Source: Shimia biformata (GTDB lineage: Bacteria > Pseudomonadota > Alphaproteobacteria > Rhodobacterales > Rhodobacteraceae). From it: 64,000 nt of DNA. Location: NCBI RefSeq assembly GCF_016888515.1, contig NZ_JAFEJK010000001.1, positions 1,831,475-1,895,474 on the forward strand, written 5' to 3'. The position numbers and the translations under genes were made by a program. Numbering within the stretch: the first letter of the stretch is position 1; each line of letters opens with the position of its first letter. The notes beneath the pieces are model-generated. The model did no database searches, was not told where the DNA came from, and saw nothing but the letters and a program-made list of their open reading frames with translations. This document shows, in pieces, positions 51,824-60,402 of this stretch.

Positions 51824-53233
51824 TCAGGCAAGCTCCTGTTCGCGAGTGGTGGTTTCACGTGTGTTGTTTTCGGGGGCGGACGCGGCGCGCGGGGCAAGGC
51901 CAAGAAGGATCAGGGCCGGGGCCTCGGGCGCCGCGTCCGCCAGAGCAGCGGGCAGGGTCGCGAGGGGAGTGGAAATAACCCGCTGCTCGGGTCTGGTGAC
52001 GTTTTCGACAATGGCGACCGGGGTTTCGGGCGCCGCGCCATGCATCAGCAGGCGCGCCTGCACGAAACGCGCGGCTTTCTTGCCCATATAGATCGCGGCC
52101 ACTTCTCCAGGGGCGGCCAGCGCCTTCCAGTCGTGGTCGGCAAAGCCCTTCATGTCATGCCCGGTCAGGAACCGCACAGAGCCATTGCGCCCCCGTTTCG
52201 TCAGGCTTTGCCCGATCGCGGCAACCGAGGCCGAGGCCGCAGTGATGCCCGGCACGATATGCCAGCTGATGCCCGCCGCGTCCAAGGCGTCGATCTCTTC
52301 GTCGAGACGGCCAAACACGGTGACATCGCCGCCTTTCAGACGCACGACCTGCGCGCCTTTCGCGGCATGTTCCACGATCAACGCATTGATCTTTTCCTGC
52401 GGCGTTGACGGGCCGAACCCGGTCTTGCCGACGTCGATCATCAACGCCTCTCGGCGGGCCAGTTCAAGGATCTCGCCCGTCACCAGCCGGTCATGAATGA
52501 CCACGTCAGCGGCATCCAGAAGCTTGCGCGCCTTCAAGGTCAGAAGTTCGGGATCACCGGGGCCGGCACCGACAAAGGCGACATGACCCGCCGCCGCATC
52601 ACGCGACAGGTGGTCGGCCAGAAGGTCATCGAGCGCCCCCTTCAGGGCGTCCTTGCCGCCATCGGCGGCACGCGGTCCGGCGTTGAAATAGTAATCCGCC
52701 CAGAAGTCGCGCCGCGCCCGGCCAAAGGGCAGCGCATCGGCGGCCTTGCGGAACCCCTGGCCGACACGGGCCAGGAGGCCCAGCTTGGGGGACAGCCGTT
52801 CCTCAAGCTCGGCCTTCAGCGCGCGCGCCAGAACCGGGGCCGCGCCCTCGGTGCCGATGGCGATGGTCACCGGGTCGCGGTCAACGATGGCCGGGGTGAT
52901 GAAATCGCTGTCATCCAGATTGTCGACCACATTGAGCGCCACCCGCTCGGCGCGGGCAAAGGCCGCGGTGCGGGCGTCCAGCGCGTCATCCTCGTCGGCG
53001 GCATAGGCCAGCGCCGCGCCGAAAAAGTCGCCGCGCTCGATCAGCCGACGGTGCAGCGCGATTTGCCCGTCCAGCGCCCAGGCGGTCAGTTCAGGGGCGG
53101 GGGATTGGGCAAAAACCTCGATCCGGGCTTCGGTCTTCATCAAAAGACGCAGCTTTGCCAGCGCCGCATCACCGCCGCCGGACAGGACGATCCTTTGTCC
53201 CTTCAGATCCAGATATACCGGAAAGTGCCGCAT
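51824..53233 (-). CDS. cysG: Siroheme synthase (CysG)
   Basis: A 469-residue trifunctional enzyme making siroheme for sulfite reductase. N-terminal precorrin-2 dehydrogenase/ferrochelatase (MRHFPVYLDLKGQRIVLSGGGDAALAKLRLL, GxGxxA NAD site), C-terminal uroporphyrinogen-III methyltransferase (VAFVGAGPGDPELLTLKARKLLDAADVVIHDRLV, VRLKGGDVTVFGR, VPGITAASASVAAIGQSLT). First gene of the sulfur operon; a divergent Lrp-type regulator starts 144 bases away. Confidence 0.95.
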   Translation of the reverse strand: MRHFPVYLDLKGQRIVLSGGGDAALAKLRLLMKTEARIEVFAQSPAPELTAWALDGQIALHRRLIERGDFFGAALAYAADEDDALDARTAAFARAERVALNVVDNLDDSDFITPAIVDRDPVTIAIGTEGAAPVLARALKAELEERLSPKLGLLARVGQGFRKAADALPFGRARRDFWADYYFNAGPRAADGGKDALKGALDDLLADHLSRDAAAGHVAFVGAGPGDPELLTLKARKLLDAADVVIHDRLVTGEILELARREALMIDVGKTGFGPSTPQEKINALIVEHAAKGAQVVRLKGGDVTVFGRLDEEIDALDAAGISWHIVPGITAASASVAAIGQSLTKRGRNGSVRFLTGHDMKGFADHDWKALAAPGEVAAIYMGKKAARFVQARLLMHGAAPETPVAIVENVTRPEQRVISTPLATLPAALADAAPEAPALILLGLAPRAASAPENNTRETTTREQELA

Positions 53234-53377
53234 GGCCCTTCAATTCCCTCTCACGTTCCTTGGGTGCAATATAGGAAATTGTCCCTGTTTTGCGCTAGGT
53301 CTGCGCAAAAATAGAAACGCTTGTTCTTTTCGGCGCAACAATGTAAGAGAGAATTCGTGAAATCGGGGGAAACAGGA

Positions 53378-53839
53378 ATGTCGTTTCGCATAGACCAGAT
53401 GGACCGGAAAATCCTTGGCGAGTTGCAGCGTGACGCCGCGCAGTCGCTGGATGAAATCGCCAAGCGCGTCGGGTCGTCGAAGACGCCCGTGTGGAACCGG
53501 ATCCGCAAGCTGCGCGAGGCCGGGGTGATCCGCCAGCAGACGGTTCTGCTTGATGCCGAGGCGCTTGGATTCGAAGCCTGTTTCTTCGTCCTGATCCGCA
53601 CCAGCGAACACGAGGCCGACTGGCAGGCCAAGTTCCTGAAAGCCCTTCAGGATCGTCCCGAGGTGCAGGAAGCGCACCGGCTGGCGGGGGATATCGACTA
53701 TATTCTGAAAGTCCGCGTCGCCAATGCCCGCGCCTATGACGCCTTTTACCAGGCGCTGATCTCTGAGGTCCGCGTGCATAACGTGACCGCGCTATTGTCG
53801 ATGGAAGAGATCAAGTCGACGGTCAGCCTGCCGCTCTGA
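53378..53839 (+). CDS. Lrp/AsnC-family transcriptional regulator
   Basis: A 153-residue regulator: HTH in MDRKILGELQRDAAQSLDEIAKRVGSSKTPVWNRIRKLREAGVI, and RAM ligand domain FEACFFVLIRTSEHEADW, EAHRLAGDIDYILKVRV. Divergent from cysG over a 144-base region, so it probably controls the sulfur assimilation operon, perhaps sensing cysteine or another amino acid (inference). ATG 53378 chosen; GGGGGA lies upstream. Confidence 0.9.
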   Translation: MSFRIDQMDRKILGELQRDAAQSLDEIAKRVGSSKTPVWNRIRKLREAGVIRQQTVLLDAEALGFEACFFVLIRTSEHEADWQAKFLKALQDRPEVQEAHRLAGDIDYILKVRVANARAYDAFYQALISEVRVHNVTALLSMEEIKSTVSLPL

Positions 53840-53840
53840 C

Positions 53841-53863
53841 CCTTTTTGCTGGTCGGAAATACA
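53841..53863 (-). repeat. Degenerate copy of the dispersed GAGTATTT motif
   Basis: On the minus strand GTGTATTTCC-GACCAGCAAA-AAGG, similar to the motif at 21329, 41251, 44486 and 62865 but with changes. Relation is uncertain. Confidence 0.3.
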
Positions 53864-53869
53864 CCGGGG

Positions 53870-53921
53870 GTCCGGGGGCTGGCCCCCGGTTCTTGCCTGG
53901 GTCCGGGGGCTGGCCCCCGGT
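53870..53921. repeat. Tandem CCGGGGG-CTGG-CCCCCGG palindromes
   Basis: The palindrome occurs at 53872-53889 and 53903-53920, each within a GGTCCGGGGG...CCCCCGGT unit with a 31-base period. It sits between the convergent lrp and P450 genes and may form strong hairpins that end transcription from both sides. Confidence 0.75.
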
Positions 53922-53929
53922 CTTGCGCC

Positions 53930-55120
53930 TCAGCGCGCCACCATCAACCGTTCCAGCCCGTGGAAGTGATAGACATTGGCATAGCGCGGCGTTTCGACCA
54001 GCGTCAGCCCCGGACAGCGATCAAACAGGATCGGCAGCGCGATCTGCATCTCCAGCCGTGCCAGCGGAGCGCCGACGCAGAAATGAAGGCCGCCGCCAAA
54101 GGCCATGTTGGTCCTGATCGGGCGGGTGGGGTCGAACCTCTCTGGCGCGTCCCACGCCTTGGGGTCGCGGTTCGCCGCGCCCAGCAACAGCGCCACCTGA
54201 TCGCCGCGTTTGAAAGCATGCCCGCCAATCTCGATATCCTCATAGGCCCAGCGGGTGAACATATGCAGCGGCGGGTCGAAACGCAGGGTTTCCTCAACCG
54301 CGAGGTCGATCCCGTCACCACTTGAGAAAGCCGCCACAACATCCTGTTCCAAAATGGTTTTCACCGCGTTGCCCAGCCCGTGAACCGTGGCCTCGTGACC
54401 GGCATTCAAGAGCAGGATACAGGTGGTGATCAACTCGTCCGTGGTCAGCTTCTCGCCCGCTTCCTCGGCGGCGATCAGGTGGGTCAGAAGGTCATCGCCG
54501 GGCACCCTGCGGCGGCTGTTGATATAGTCGCGGATGAAATCTGCAAACTCGGACGACGCCCGCGCCGCAGCCAGTTCCGTCTCAGATGTACGGCTGGCCT
54601 GATACATCGCCACCATGTCGTGACTCCAGCGCAGCAATTGCGGCCCCATCTCTTCCGGCACACCCAGAAGCCGGGCGATGATCGTCACCGGCAATGGATC
54701 GGCAAAGGCGGCAAGCAGGTCAAACTCACCGTCCGGGAACCCGTCGATCAGCGCATGGCTCAGGCTCTCGATATCCGGCCCCAGTTCCTTGATCCGACGC
54801 GAGGTAAACGCCCGCAGCACCAGCGACCGCAGCCGCGTGTGGCGGGGCGGTTCCAGTTCCAGCATCGAATGCGCCTCGATGTCATAAAACGGCGTCAGGT
54901 GATCCGGCACTGGTGTCCGTTTCTCCTCGGGCACCTCGCGACCGAAGCGGCGGTCCCGGAAGATCGCGTTCACAAGGTCCAGCCCGACGGCGGCGGGCAT
55001 GCCGTATTCTTCCCAGAAGAACAGATCGCCGCCCGTGCGGGCGCGCTCATAGAACGGATAGGGGTTCTGGACAAAATCCGGGTCGGTCGGGGATTGCGAG
55101 AGATGTTTCATCGGCCACAT
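53930..55120 (-). CDS. Cytochrome P450
   Basis: A 396-residue bacterial class I P450. I-helix ILLLNAGHEATVHGL (oxygen-activation motif AGHEAT), K-helix VEETLR (ExxR), heme loop FGGGLHFCVGAPLARLEM with the axial cysteine. Also LELEPPRHTRLRSLVLRAF. Probable CYP107-like hydroxylase; substrate unknown. No ferredoxin gene is adjacent. ATG 55120 (MWPMKHLSQ) has GGAAGAA upstream; ATG 55111 is an alternative. Confidence 0.93.
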   Translation of the reverse strand: MWPMKHLSQSPTDPDFVQNPYPFYERARTGGDLFFWEEYGMPAAVGLDLVNAIFRDRRFGREVPEEKRTPVPDHLTPFYDIEAHSMLELEPPRHTRLRSLVLRAFTSRRIKELGPDIESLSHALIDGFPDGEFDLLAAFADPLPVTIIARLLGVPEEMGPQLLRWSHDMVAMYQASRTSETELAAARASSEFADFIRDYINSRRRVPGDDLLTHLIAAEEAGEKLTTDELITTCILLLNAGHEATVHGLGNAVKTILEQDVVAAFSSGDGIDLAVEETLRFDPPLHMFTRWAYEDIEIGGHAFKRGDQVALLLGAANRDPKAWDAPERFDPTRPIRTNMAFGGGLHFCVGAPLARLEMQIALPILFDRCPGLTLVETPRYANVYHFHGLERLMVAR

Positions 55121-55237
55121 TTGCCGTTCTTCCGGGGGGCATTGCAAGGGGCAAGTCGGGCGGTGTTTGCGCCTTTCGCGGGGGGCAGGTCAAACTGGTG
55201 ATTCACGTTTGCCTCGAAACGCTTTAGTGTTTGCAGC

Positions 55238-56995
55238 ATGACAGCCCTGGTGCGCCACAGATTTGCGATTCTCGCGCTTTTCACCTTTCTGGCGGTGGTC
55301 GCTGCCGCCGGGGTCTGGCGCTTTGGGCTGAGTCAGGCGATCGCGCAGGTGGCGCAACGGGGCGAGGCCGACCTTGCGCTGGCCTCGGACCGGCTGACGG
55401 CGCAGTTGCAGCGCTATCGCGAACTGGCGGTTCTAATGGCGGACCGGCCGGAACTGGTGGCGCTGACCAGGGGGGCGGGCGACCGCGACACCGCCGAGCA
55501 GCTGCTGCGCGCCGCAGCCGACAAGACTTCGGCGCTCGATCTGATCTATGCCGACCGCGACGGGGCGGTTCTGGCCTCGGCGCAGCCCGACGACCCGGTC
55601 TATGCCCTGTTGCAGGAACAGCCGTTTTTTCGCCGCGCCCTGCACGGGGCGCTTGGTGCGGCCCATGCCCGCAGCCCGCGCTTCGACCGCCGTGCCTTTT
55701 ACTTCGCCGCGCCGACCTTCGGGGTCGATGGCCGGGTGATCGGGGTTCTGACCGTCATTGTCGATGTCGAATATGTCGAATGGGAATGGCGCGGCGATCG
55801 TCCGGCGGTCCTGTTCGTCGATGATCGCGGCGAGGTCTTTATCTCCAACCGCTCGGAAATGCTGTTCTGGAAGCGCGCCGAAGGGCAGGCCGGGTTGACG
55901 CCGCCGCAAGGGGAAACCCCGCCGTTCGAAAGCCGCCTGATGGACGGGCGCGAAATCTGGCAACTGGACTGGGGGCCGTATCTGCCGACGCAGGCGCTGC
56001 ATATCGTCAAACCCCTGCCGGTGATCGGCATGCAGGGTGAGGCGATTGTCGACATCGCCCCCGCCCGACGGCTGGCCGGGTTGCAGGCGGCGGTTGCGGC
56101 CGCGGTGTTCCTGATCTTCGGTCTGGTTCTGTATCAGGCGATGCAGCGCCGCCGGGTTCTGTTCGAGGCGAACCTTGTTCTTGAGGAACGCGTGGCCGAA
56201 CGCACCCGCGAACTCTCGGAAACCAACACCGTCCTGCGCCACGAGATCAGCGAACGCCAAGAGGCCGAGGCCGCGCTGAAAAGGGCGCAGGCGGAACTGG
56301 TGCAGGCGGGCAAGCTGTCGGCGCTGGGGCAGATGTCGGCGGGGATCAGCCACGAATTGAACCAGCCCCTGATGGCGATCCAGCAATTTGCCGAAAACGG
56401 CGCCCTGTTCATGGAGCGCGGCAAGCCCGAGAAGGCGGCCGAGAACCTTGGCCGCATCTCGAAGATGGCGGCGCGCATGGCGCGGATCATCCGCAACCTG
56501 CGGTCCTTTGCCCGCAACGAAAATGAACCGATGGGGCGGGTCGATATCGTCGCCGTGATCGACACCGCGTTGGAACTGACCGAGACCCGGCTGACCAAGG
56601 ACCGCATCAAGGTGCATTGGAAACGCCCCCACCACCCGGTCTGGGTGCGCGGCGGCGAGGTGCGGCTGGGGCAGGTGCTGGTCAACCTCATCACCAATGC
56701 CGCCGACGCGATGGAAAACAGCGCCCGCCGCACCCTGCACCTGACGGTCGAGGAAGGCGCGCGCGTCACCGTCCATGTCAGCGACACCGGCCCCGGCATC
56801 AAGGAGCCGGAAAAGATCTTTGACCCGTTCTTTTCCACCAAGGCCGTGGGCGCGGCCGAGGGGGTTGGCCTTGGGCTGTCGATCTCTTATGGGCTGGTCC
56901 AAAGCTTCGGCGGCAATATCCGGGGCATGAACACCGAAGAGGGCGCGCGCTTTTCGGTGGAACTGGAACGCTGGCAAGAGGAACAGGCGGCATGA
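55238..56995 (+). CDS. dctB: DctB-type sensor histidine kinase
   Basis: A 585-residue membrane kinase. First helix FAILALFTFLAVVAAAGVW, periplasmic double-PAS-type sensor (about 35-285: LTAQLQRYRELAVLMADRPELVALTRG, SALDLIYADRDGAVLASA, RRAFYFAAPTFGVDGRVIGVLTVIVDVEYVEW), second helix VAAAVFLIFGLVLYQAMQ, coiled coil, H-box SAGISHELNQPL (H372), N/G boxes VLVNLITNAADAME and DTGPGIKEPEKIFDPFFSTK. Senses C4-dicarboxylates in known systems. Overlaps dctD by ATGA. Confidence 0.92.
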   Translation: MTALVRHRFAILALFTFLAVVAAAGVWRFGLSQAIAQVAQRGEADLALASDRLTAQLQRYRELAVLMADRPELVALTRGAGDRDTAEQLLRAAADKTSALDLIYADRDGAVLASAQPDDPVYALLQEQPFFRRALHGALGAAHARSPRFDRRAFYFAAPTFGVDGRVIGVLTVIVDVEYVEWEWRGDRPAVLFVDDRGEVFISNRSEMLFWKRAEGQAGLTPPQGETPPFESRLMDGREIWQLDWGPYLPTQALHIVKPLPVIGMQGEAIVDIAPARRLAGLQAAVAAAVFLIFGLVLYQAMQRRRVLFEANLVLEERVAERTRELSETNTVLRHEISERQEAEAALKRAQAELVQAGKLSALGQMSAGISHELNQPLMAIQQFAENGALFMERGKPEKAAENLGRISKMAARMARIIRNLRSFARNENEPMGRVDIVAVIDTALELTETRLTKDRIKVHWKRPHHPVWVRGGEVRLGQVLVNLITNAADAMENSARRTLHLTVEEGARVTVHVSDTGPGIKEPEKIFDPFFSTKAVGAAEGVGLGLSISYGLVQSFGGNIRGMNTEEGARFSVELERWQEEQAA

Positions 56996-58218
56996 CCCGG
57001 AAAGTGTTGCTGGTCGATGATGACGCCGCCGTCCGCGAGGCGCTGAGCCAGACGCTTGACCTTGCCGATTTCGACGCGACCACAGCCGGGTCCTTCATCG
57101 AGGCCAAGGACCATATCTCGGCCGAGTTCGACGGGGTCATCGTCTCGGATATCCGTATGCCGGGGCGCGACGGGTTTCACCTGCTGGATTTCACCCACAA
57201 GACCGACCCGGAATTGCCGGTGATCCTTCTGACCGGTGAGGGCGACATTCCGATGGCGGTGCGGGCCATGGGGCAGGGGGCGTTTGACTTCCTTGAAAAA
57301 CCCTGCGCGCCAAAAGACCTGATCGCGGTCATTGAACGGGCGCTGACCACCCGGCGGCTGGTTCTGGAAAACCGCCGCCTGAAGGCGCAGCTGGAAACCG
57401 GCGACGCGGCGGCGCGGATGATCTTCGGCTCGTCCCATCTGGCCGAGGAGTTGCGCCAACGGGTGCGGTCGGTGGCTCGTGTCAACGCCTCGGTGCTTGT
57501 CACCGGCGCGCCGGGGGTGGGGATTTCCAAGGTGGCCGAGGTGATCCACCTCTGTTCACCGCAATCGAAATGGCCTTTCGCCAAGAAAGCCTCGTCGGGG
57601 CTGGGGCGGGTCGAACTGTTGCAAACCATCGACGACTGCGAGGGCGGCAGCCTGTTTCTCGATGAAATCGCCGCCTTGCCGATGGAGACGCAATTCGCGC
57701 TGATGGAGCGGCTGGAACAGGGCAACCCGCCGCGCGTGATCGCCGGCAGCACCGCCGATCTGGGCCGCGCGGTCGAGGATGGCCGTCTGCACGGCGATCT
57801 CTATTACCGGCTGGACGCGATGGAGGTGCGTATTCCGGCGCTGTCCGAACGGCCCGAGGATATCCCGGTGCTGTTCCGCCAATATGTCGCGCAGGCGGCG
57901 GAACAGGCCGGCGTCAAGCCGCCCGAGATCACGCCGGATGTCATCTCGGGGCTGATGGCGCGGGACTGGCCCGGCAATGCCCGCGCCCTGATGAGCCACG
58001 CCATGCGCTTTGCCCTTGGGTTGCAGGGGGACGAGGTACCCGCCACCGATCTTGGGCTGGCCGAGCAGATGGCGCAGGTCGAACGCTCGCTTCTGGCGCT
58101 GGCCCTGCGCAATCACAAGGGGCGGGCGGCGGCGGCGGCCGAGGCGCTGAAACTGCCGCGCAAGACCTTCTATGACAAGCTGGCGAAACACGGGCTGAAG
58201 CCCGAGGATTTCCGCTGA
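56992..58218 (+). CDS. dctD: DctD-type response regulator lacking the GAFTGA loop
   Basis: A 408-residue NtrC-family regulator. Receiver with D9/D10, phosphorylation site D53 (VIVSDIRMPG), T81 and K103. The AAA+ domain (about 140-330) is degraded: the Walker A position reads GAPGVGIS (from G172) without the GK pair, and the ESELFG...GAFTGA segment between HLCSPQSKWPF and LLQTIDDCEGGSLFLDEI is missing. Walker B (GSLFLDEI) and the DLYYRLDAMEVRIPALSER region remain. A Fis-type HTH ends the protein. It probably cannot activate sigma-54. Confidence 0.88.
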   Translation: MTRKVLLVDDDAAVREALSQTLDLADFDATTAGSFIEAKDHISAEFDGVIVSDIRMPGRDGFHLLDFTHKTDPELPVILLTGEGDIPMAVRAMGQGAFDFLEKPCAPKDLIAVIERALTTRRLVLENRRLKAQLETGDAAARMIFGSSHLAEELRQRVRSVARVNASVLVTGAPGVGISKVAEVIHLCSPQSKWPFAKKASSGLGRVELLQTIDDCEGGSLFLDEIAALPMETQFALMERLEQGNPPRVIAGSTADLGRAVEDGRLHGDLYYRLDAMEVRIPALSERPEDIPVLFRQYVAQAAEQAGVKPPEITPDVISGLMARDWPGNARALMSHAMRFALGLQGDEVPATDLGLAEQMAQVERSLLALALRNHKGRAAAAAEALKLPRKTFYDKLAKHGLKPEDFR

Positions 58219-58339
58219 TACATCCCGCGACATTTGGCTTTCCGTTGCTCGTCAATACGTTAGCGCAAACAGTGGGTGTCGTGAGTCGATTCGTCCGATG
58301 TCCCGAGGGCCGATTCGGGAATTCCTGACCTTTCCCTGC

Positions 58340-58392
58340 TTGTGCGGATTTCCGCACAACGCCCTGCATCGCGCGTGCGGGTTTCCGCACGA
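58340..58392 (+). promoter_or_regulatory. Paired palindromes upstream of dctP, likely DctD sites
   Basis: TTGTGCGGA-TT-TCCGCACAA (58340-58359, perfect) and GTGCGG-GTTT-CCGCAC (core from 58375) with identical half-sites, 33 bases apart, about three helical turns. They lie about 190-240 bases before dctP in a 364-base gap. Tandem palindromes bound by DctD are known upstream of rhizobial dctA. Confidence 0.65.
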
Positions 58393-58582
58393 ATGCTGCG
58401 GCGCGGAGATTTCGGCACTTCAAGAGATCGCTCTAAGACCATGAAAAACCGGCCTAAACAGGGGGCGCGTTTTGTCCGGTAACAAAAGATTGAGTGAATT
58501 CTGCCGTGGCGTCACATTTCCCGACGTAGCGCCCAAACCGGGGGCGACATGACTGATTTTTGACCATTGGGAGGAGACCCAC

Positions 58583-59587
58583 ATGAAATTCCTGACCACC
58601 GCCGCCACCGCGCTGGCCCTTGCCGTCACCGGCGCCACCGCCGCCTCGGCCGCCTGTGACGAAGGCGAAGTCGTCATCAAGTTCAGCCACGTGACCAACA
58701 GCGACAAGCACCCCAAGGGCATCGCCGCGTCGCTGCTGATGGAGCGTGTCAACGAAGAGATGAACGGCAAGGCCTGCATGGAGGTCTACCCGAACTCGAC
58801 CCTCTACAACGATGACCAGGTTCTGGAAGCCATCCTGCAGGGCAACGTCCAGCTGGCCGCGCCGTCGCTGTCGAAGTTTGAGCAGTTCACCAAGGTGTTC
58901 CGCATCTTCGACCTGCCCTTCATGTTCAAGAACATCGAAGCCGTGGACGCGTTCCAGAACTCGGAAACCGGCCAGGCGATGAAGGAATCGATGGCCCGCC
59001 GTGGTCTTCTGGGCCTGCAGTTCTGGCACAACGGCATGAAGCAGATGTCGGCCAACAAGCCGCTGAATTCGCCCTCTGACGCCGCGGGCCTGAAATTCCG
59101 AGTCCAGCCGTCGGAAGTAATCAAGGCACAGATGGAAGCGATCGGCGTTTCGCCCCAGCCCATGGCCTTCTCGGAAGTCTATGGCGCGCTGCAAACCGGC
59201 GTCGTGGACGGTCAGGAAAACACCTGGTCGAACATCTATGGCCAGAAGTTCTTTGAGGTTCAGGACGGCATCACCGAAACCAACCACGGCATCATCGACT
59301 ACATGGTCGTGACCTCGACCGACTGGTGGGATTCGCTGGACGCCGATGTGCGTGACCAGCTGGCGACCATCCTTTCGGAAGTCACCACCGAGCGGAACGC
59401 AGCCGTTGGCAAGGTCGACTCGGACGCGCGTCAGGCGGTTCTGGATGCCGGATCGGTGATCCGCGAACTGACCCCTGAGCAGCGTCAGGAATGGGTCGAT
59501 GCGATGAAACCGGTGTGGGAGCAGTTCCGCGACGACGTCGGTCAGGAAAACATCGACGCGGCGCAGGCGATCAACGCCGCGATGTAA
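58583..59587 (+). CDS. dctP: TRAP transporter substrate-binding protein DctP
   Basis: A 334-residue periplasmic binding protein: signal peptide MKFLTTAATALALAVTGATAASA, then VVIKFSHVTNSDKHPKGIAASLLMERVNEEMNGKACMEVYPNSTLYNDDQVLEAILQG. The ligand-carboxylate arginine lies in AAGLKFRVQPSEV, followed by PMAFSEVYGALQTGVVDGQENTWSNIY. Binds C4-dicarboxylates in the DctP group. GGGAGGAG precedes the ATG. First gene of dctPQM. Confidence 0.95.
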   Translation: MKFLTTAATALALAVTGATAASAACDEGEVVIKFSHVTNSDKHPKGIAASLLMERVNEEMNGKACMEVYPNSTLYNDDQVLEAILQGNVQLAAPSLSKFEQFTKVFRIFDLPFMFKNIEAVDAFQNSETGQAMKESMARRGLLGLQFWHNGMKQMSANKPLNSPSDAAGLKFRVQPSEVIKAQMEAIGVSPQPMAFSEVYGALQTGVVDGQENTWSNIYGQKFFEVQDGITETNHGIIDYMVVTSTDWWDSLDADVRDQLATILSEVTTERNAAVGKVDSDARQAVLDAGSVIRELTPEQRQEWVDAMKPVWEQFRDDVGQENIDAAQAINAAM

Positions 59588-59709
59588 CCCTTAGGGGACC
59601 GGATACCCGGCCGTGCCAGTCGCGCGGCCGGGTATTCTTCAAGCCGGGTCAGGCACATTCCGACCGGATCGCAGGCTTTACGGGACACACTCGGGACAAG
59701 GGGACAGCC

Positions 59710-60399
59710 ATGTCTGCCCATTATCACGCGAAGACGCCGCTTGGCCGTTTCGTGAACGAATTCGAGGAGACGGCCATCGCCGTCATCCTGGGTCTGATGA
59801 CCATCATTACTTTCATCAACGTGGTGCTGCGCTATGGCTTCCAGACGGGTCTGACCTGGGGTCTGGAAGCGGTGTCGTTCCTGTTTGCGTGGCTGGTGCT
59901 GTTCGGCATCTCCTACGCGGTCAAGGTCACGGCCCACCTGGGTGTCGACGCGGTGGTGAACCTGTTCTCAGCGCCCGTGCGCCGCCTTCTGGCGCTGTTT
60001 GCCGCGGCGCTCTGCATTTTCTATGCCGCGCTTCTGATGAAGGGCGCCTGGGACTACTGGGCCAACTTCGCCAACCTTCCCCAGACAACGGGCCACTGGT
60101 TCCCGACCGGGTTCGAGGAAATGAAGCGCACGTCCTATCGCGGCTGGTACGAGGTTCTTGAACTTCCCATGCCCGAGATCCTGCGCTGGATCGAACCCCT
60201 GATGAACGAGGGCGAGCATTACGAGAAAATGCCGCGTTTCATCCCCTATGCCATCCTGCCCATCGGCTGTGCGCTTCTGCTGTTTCGTTTCATCCAGGCC
60301 GGTGTGCGGATCTGGACCGGTGAGAATGACAGCCTGATCGTCAGCCACGAAGCCGAAGACGCCGTCGACGAGGTGGCGCATATGAACCGCGAGGACTGA
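59710..60399 (+). CDS. dctQ: TRAP transporter small permease DctQ
   Basis: A 229-residue membrane protein with four helices: AIAVILGLMTIITFINVVLRY, GLEAVSFLFAWLVLFGISYAV (family signature E...W), RRLLALFAAALCIFYAALLM and IPYAILPIGCALLLFRFI. A longer than usual loop (KGAWDYWANFANLPQTTGHWFPTGFEE to the last helix) is typical of DctQ with an extended loop. ATG 59710, 122 bases after dctP. Confidence 0.92.
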   Translation: MSAHYHAKTPLGRFVNEFEETAIAVILGLMTIITFINVVLRYGFQTGLTWGLEAVSFLFAWLVLFGISYAVKVTAHLGVDAVVNLFSAPVRRLLALFAAALCIFYAALLMKGAWDYWANFANLPQTTGHWFPTGFEEMKRTSYRGWYEVLELPMPEILRWIEPLMNEGEHYEKMPRFIPYAILPIGCALLLFRFIQAGVRIWTGENDSLIVSHEAEDAVDEVAHMNRED

Positions 60400-60402
60400 T
60401 CC

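Noticed and set aside
58392-58582. Sigma-54 promoter before dctP
   Set aside because: The best candidate (TGGCGTCACATTTCCC) has CC where the invariant GC of the -12 element should be, so it is not reported as a promoter.
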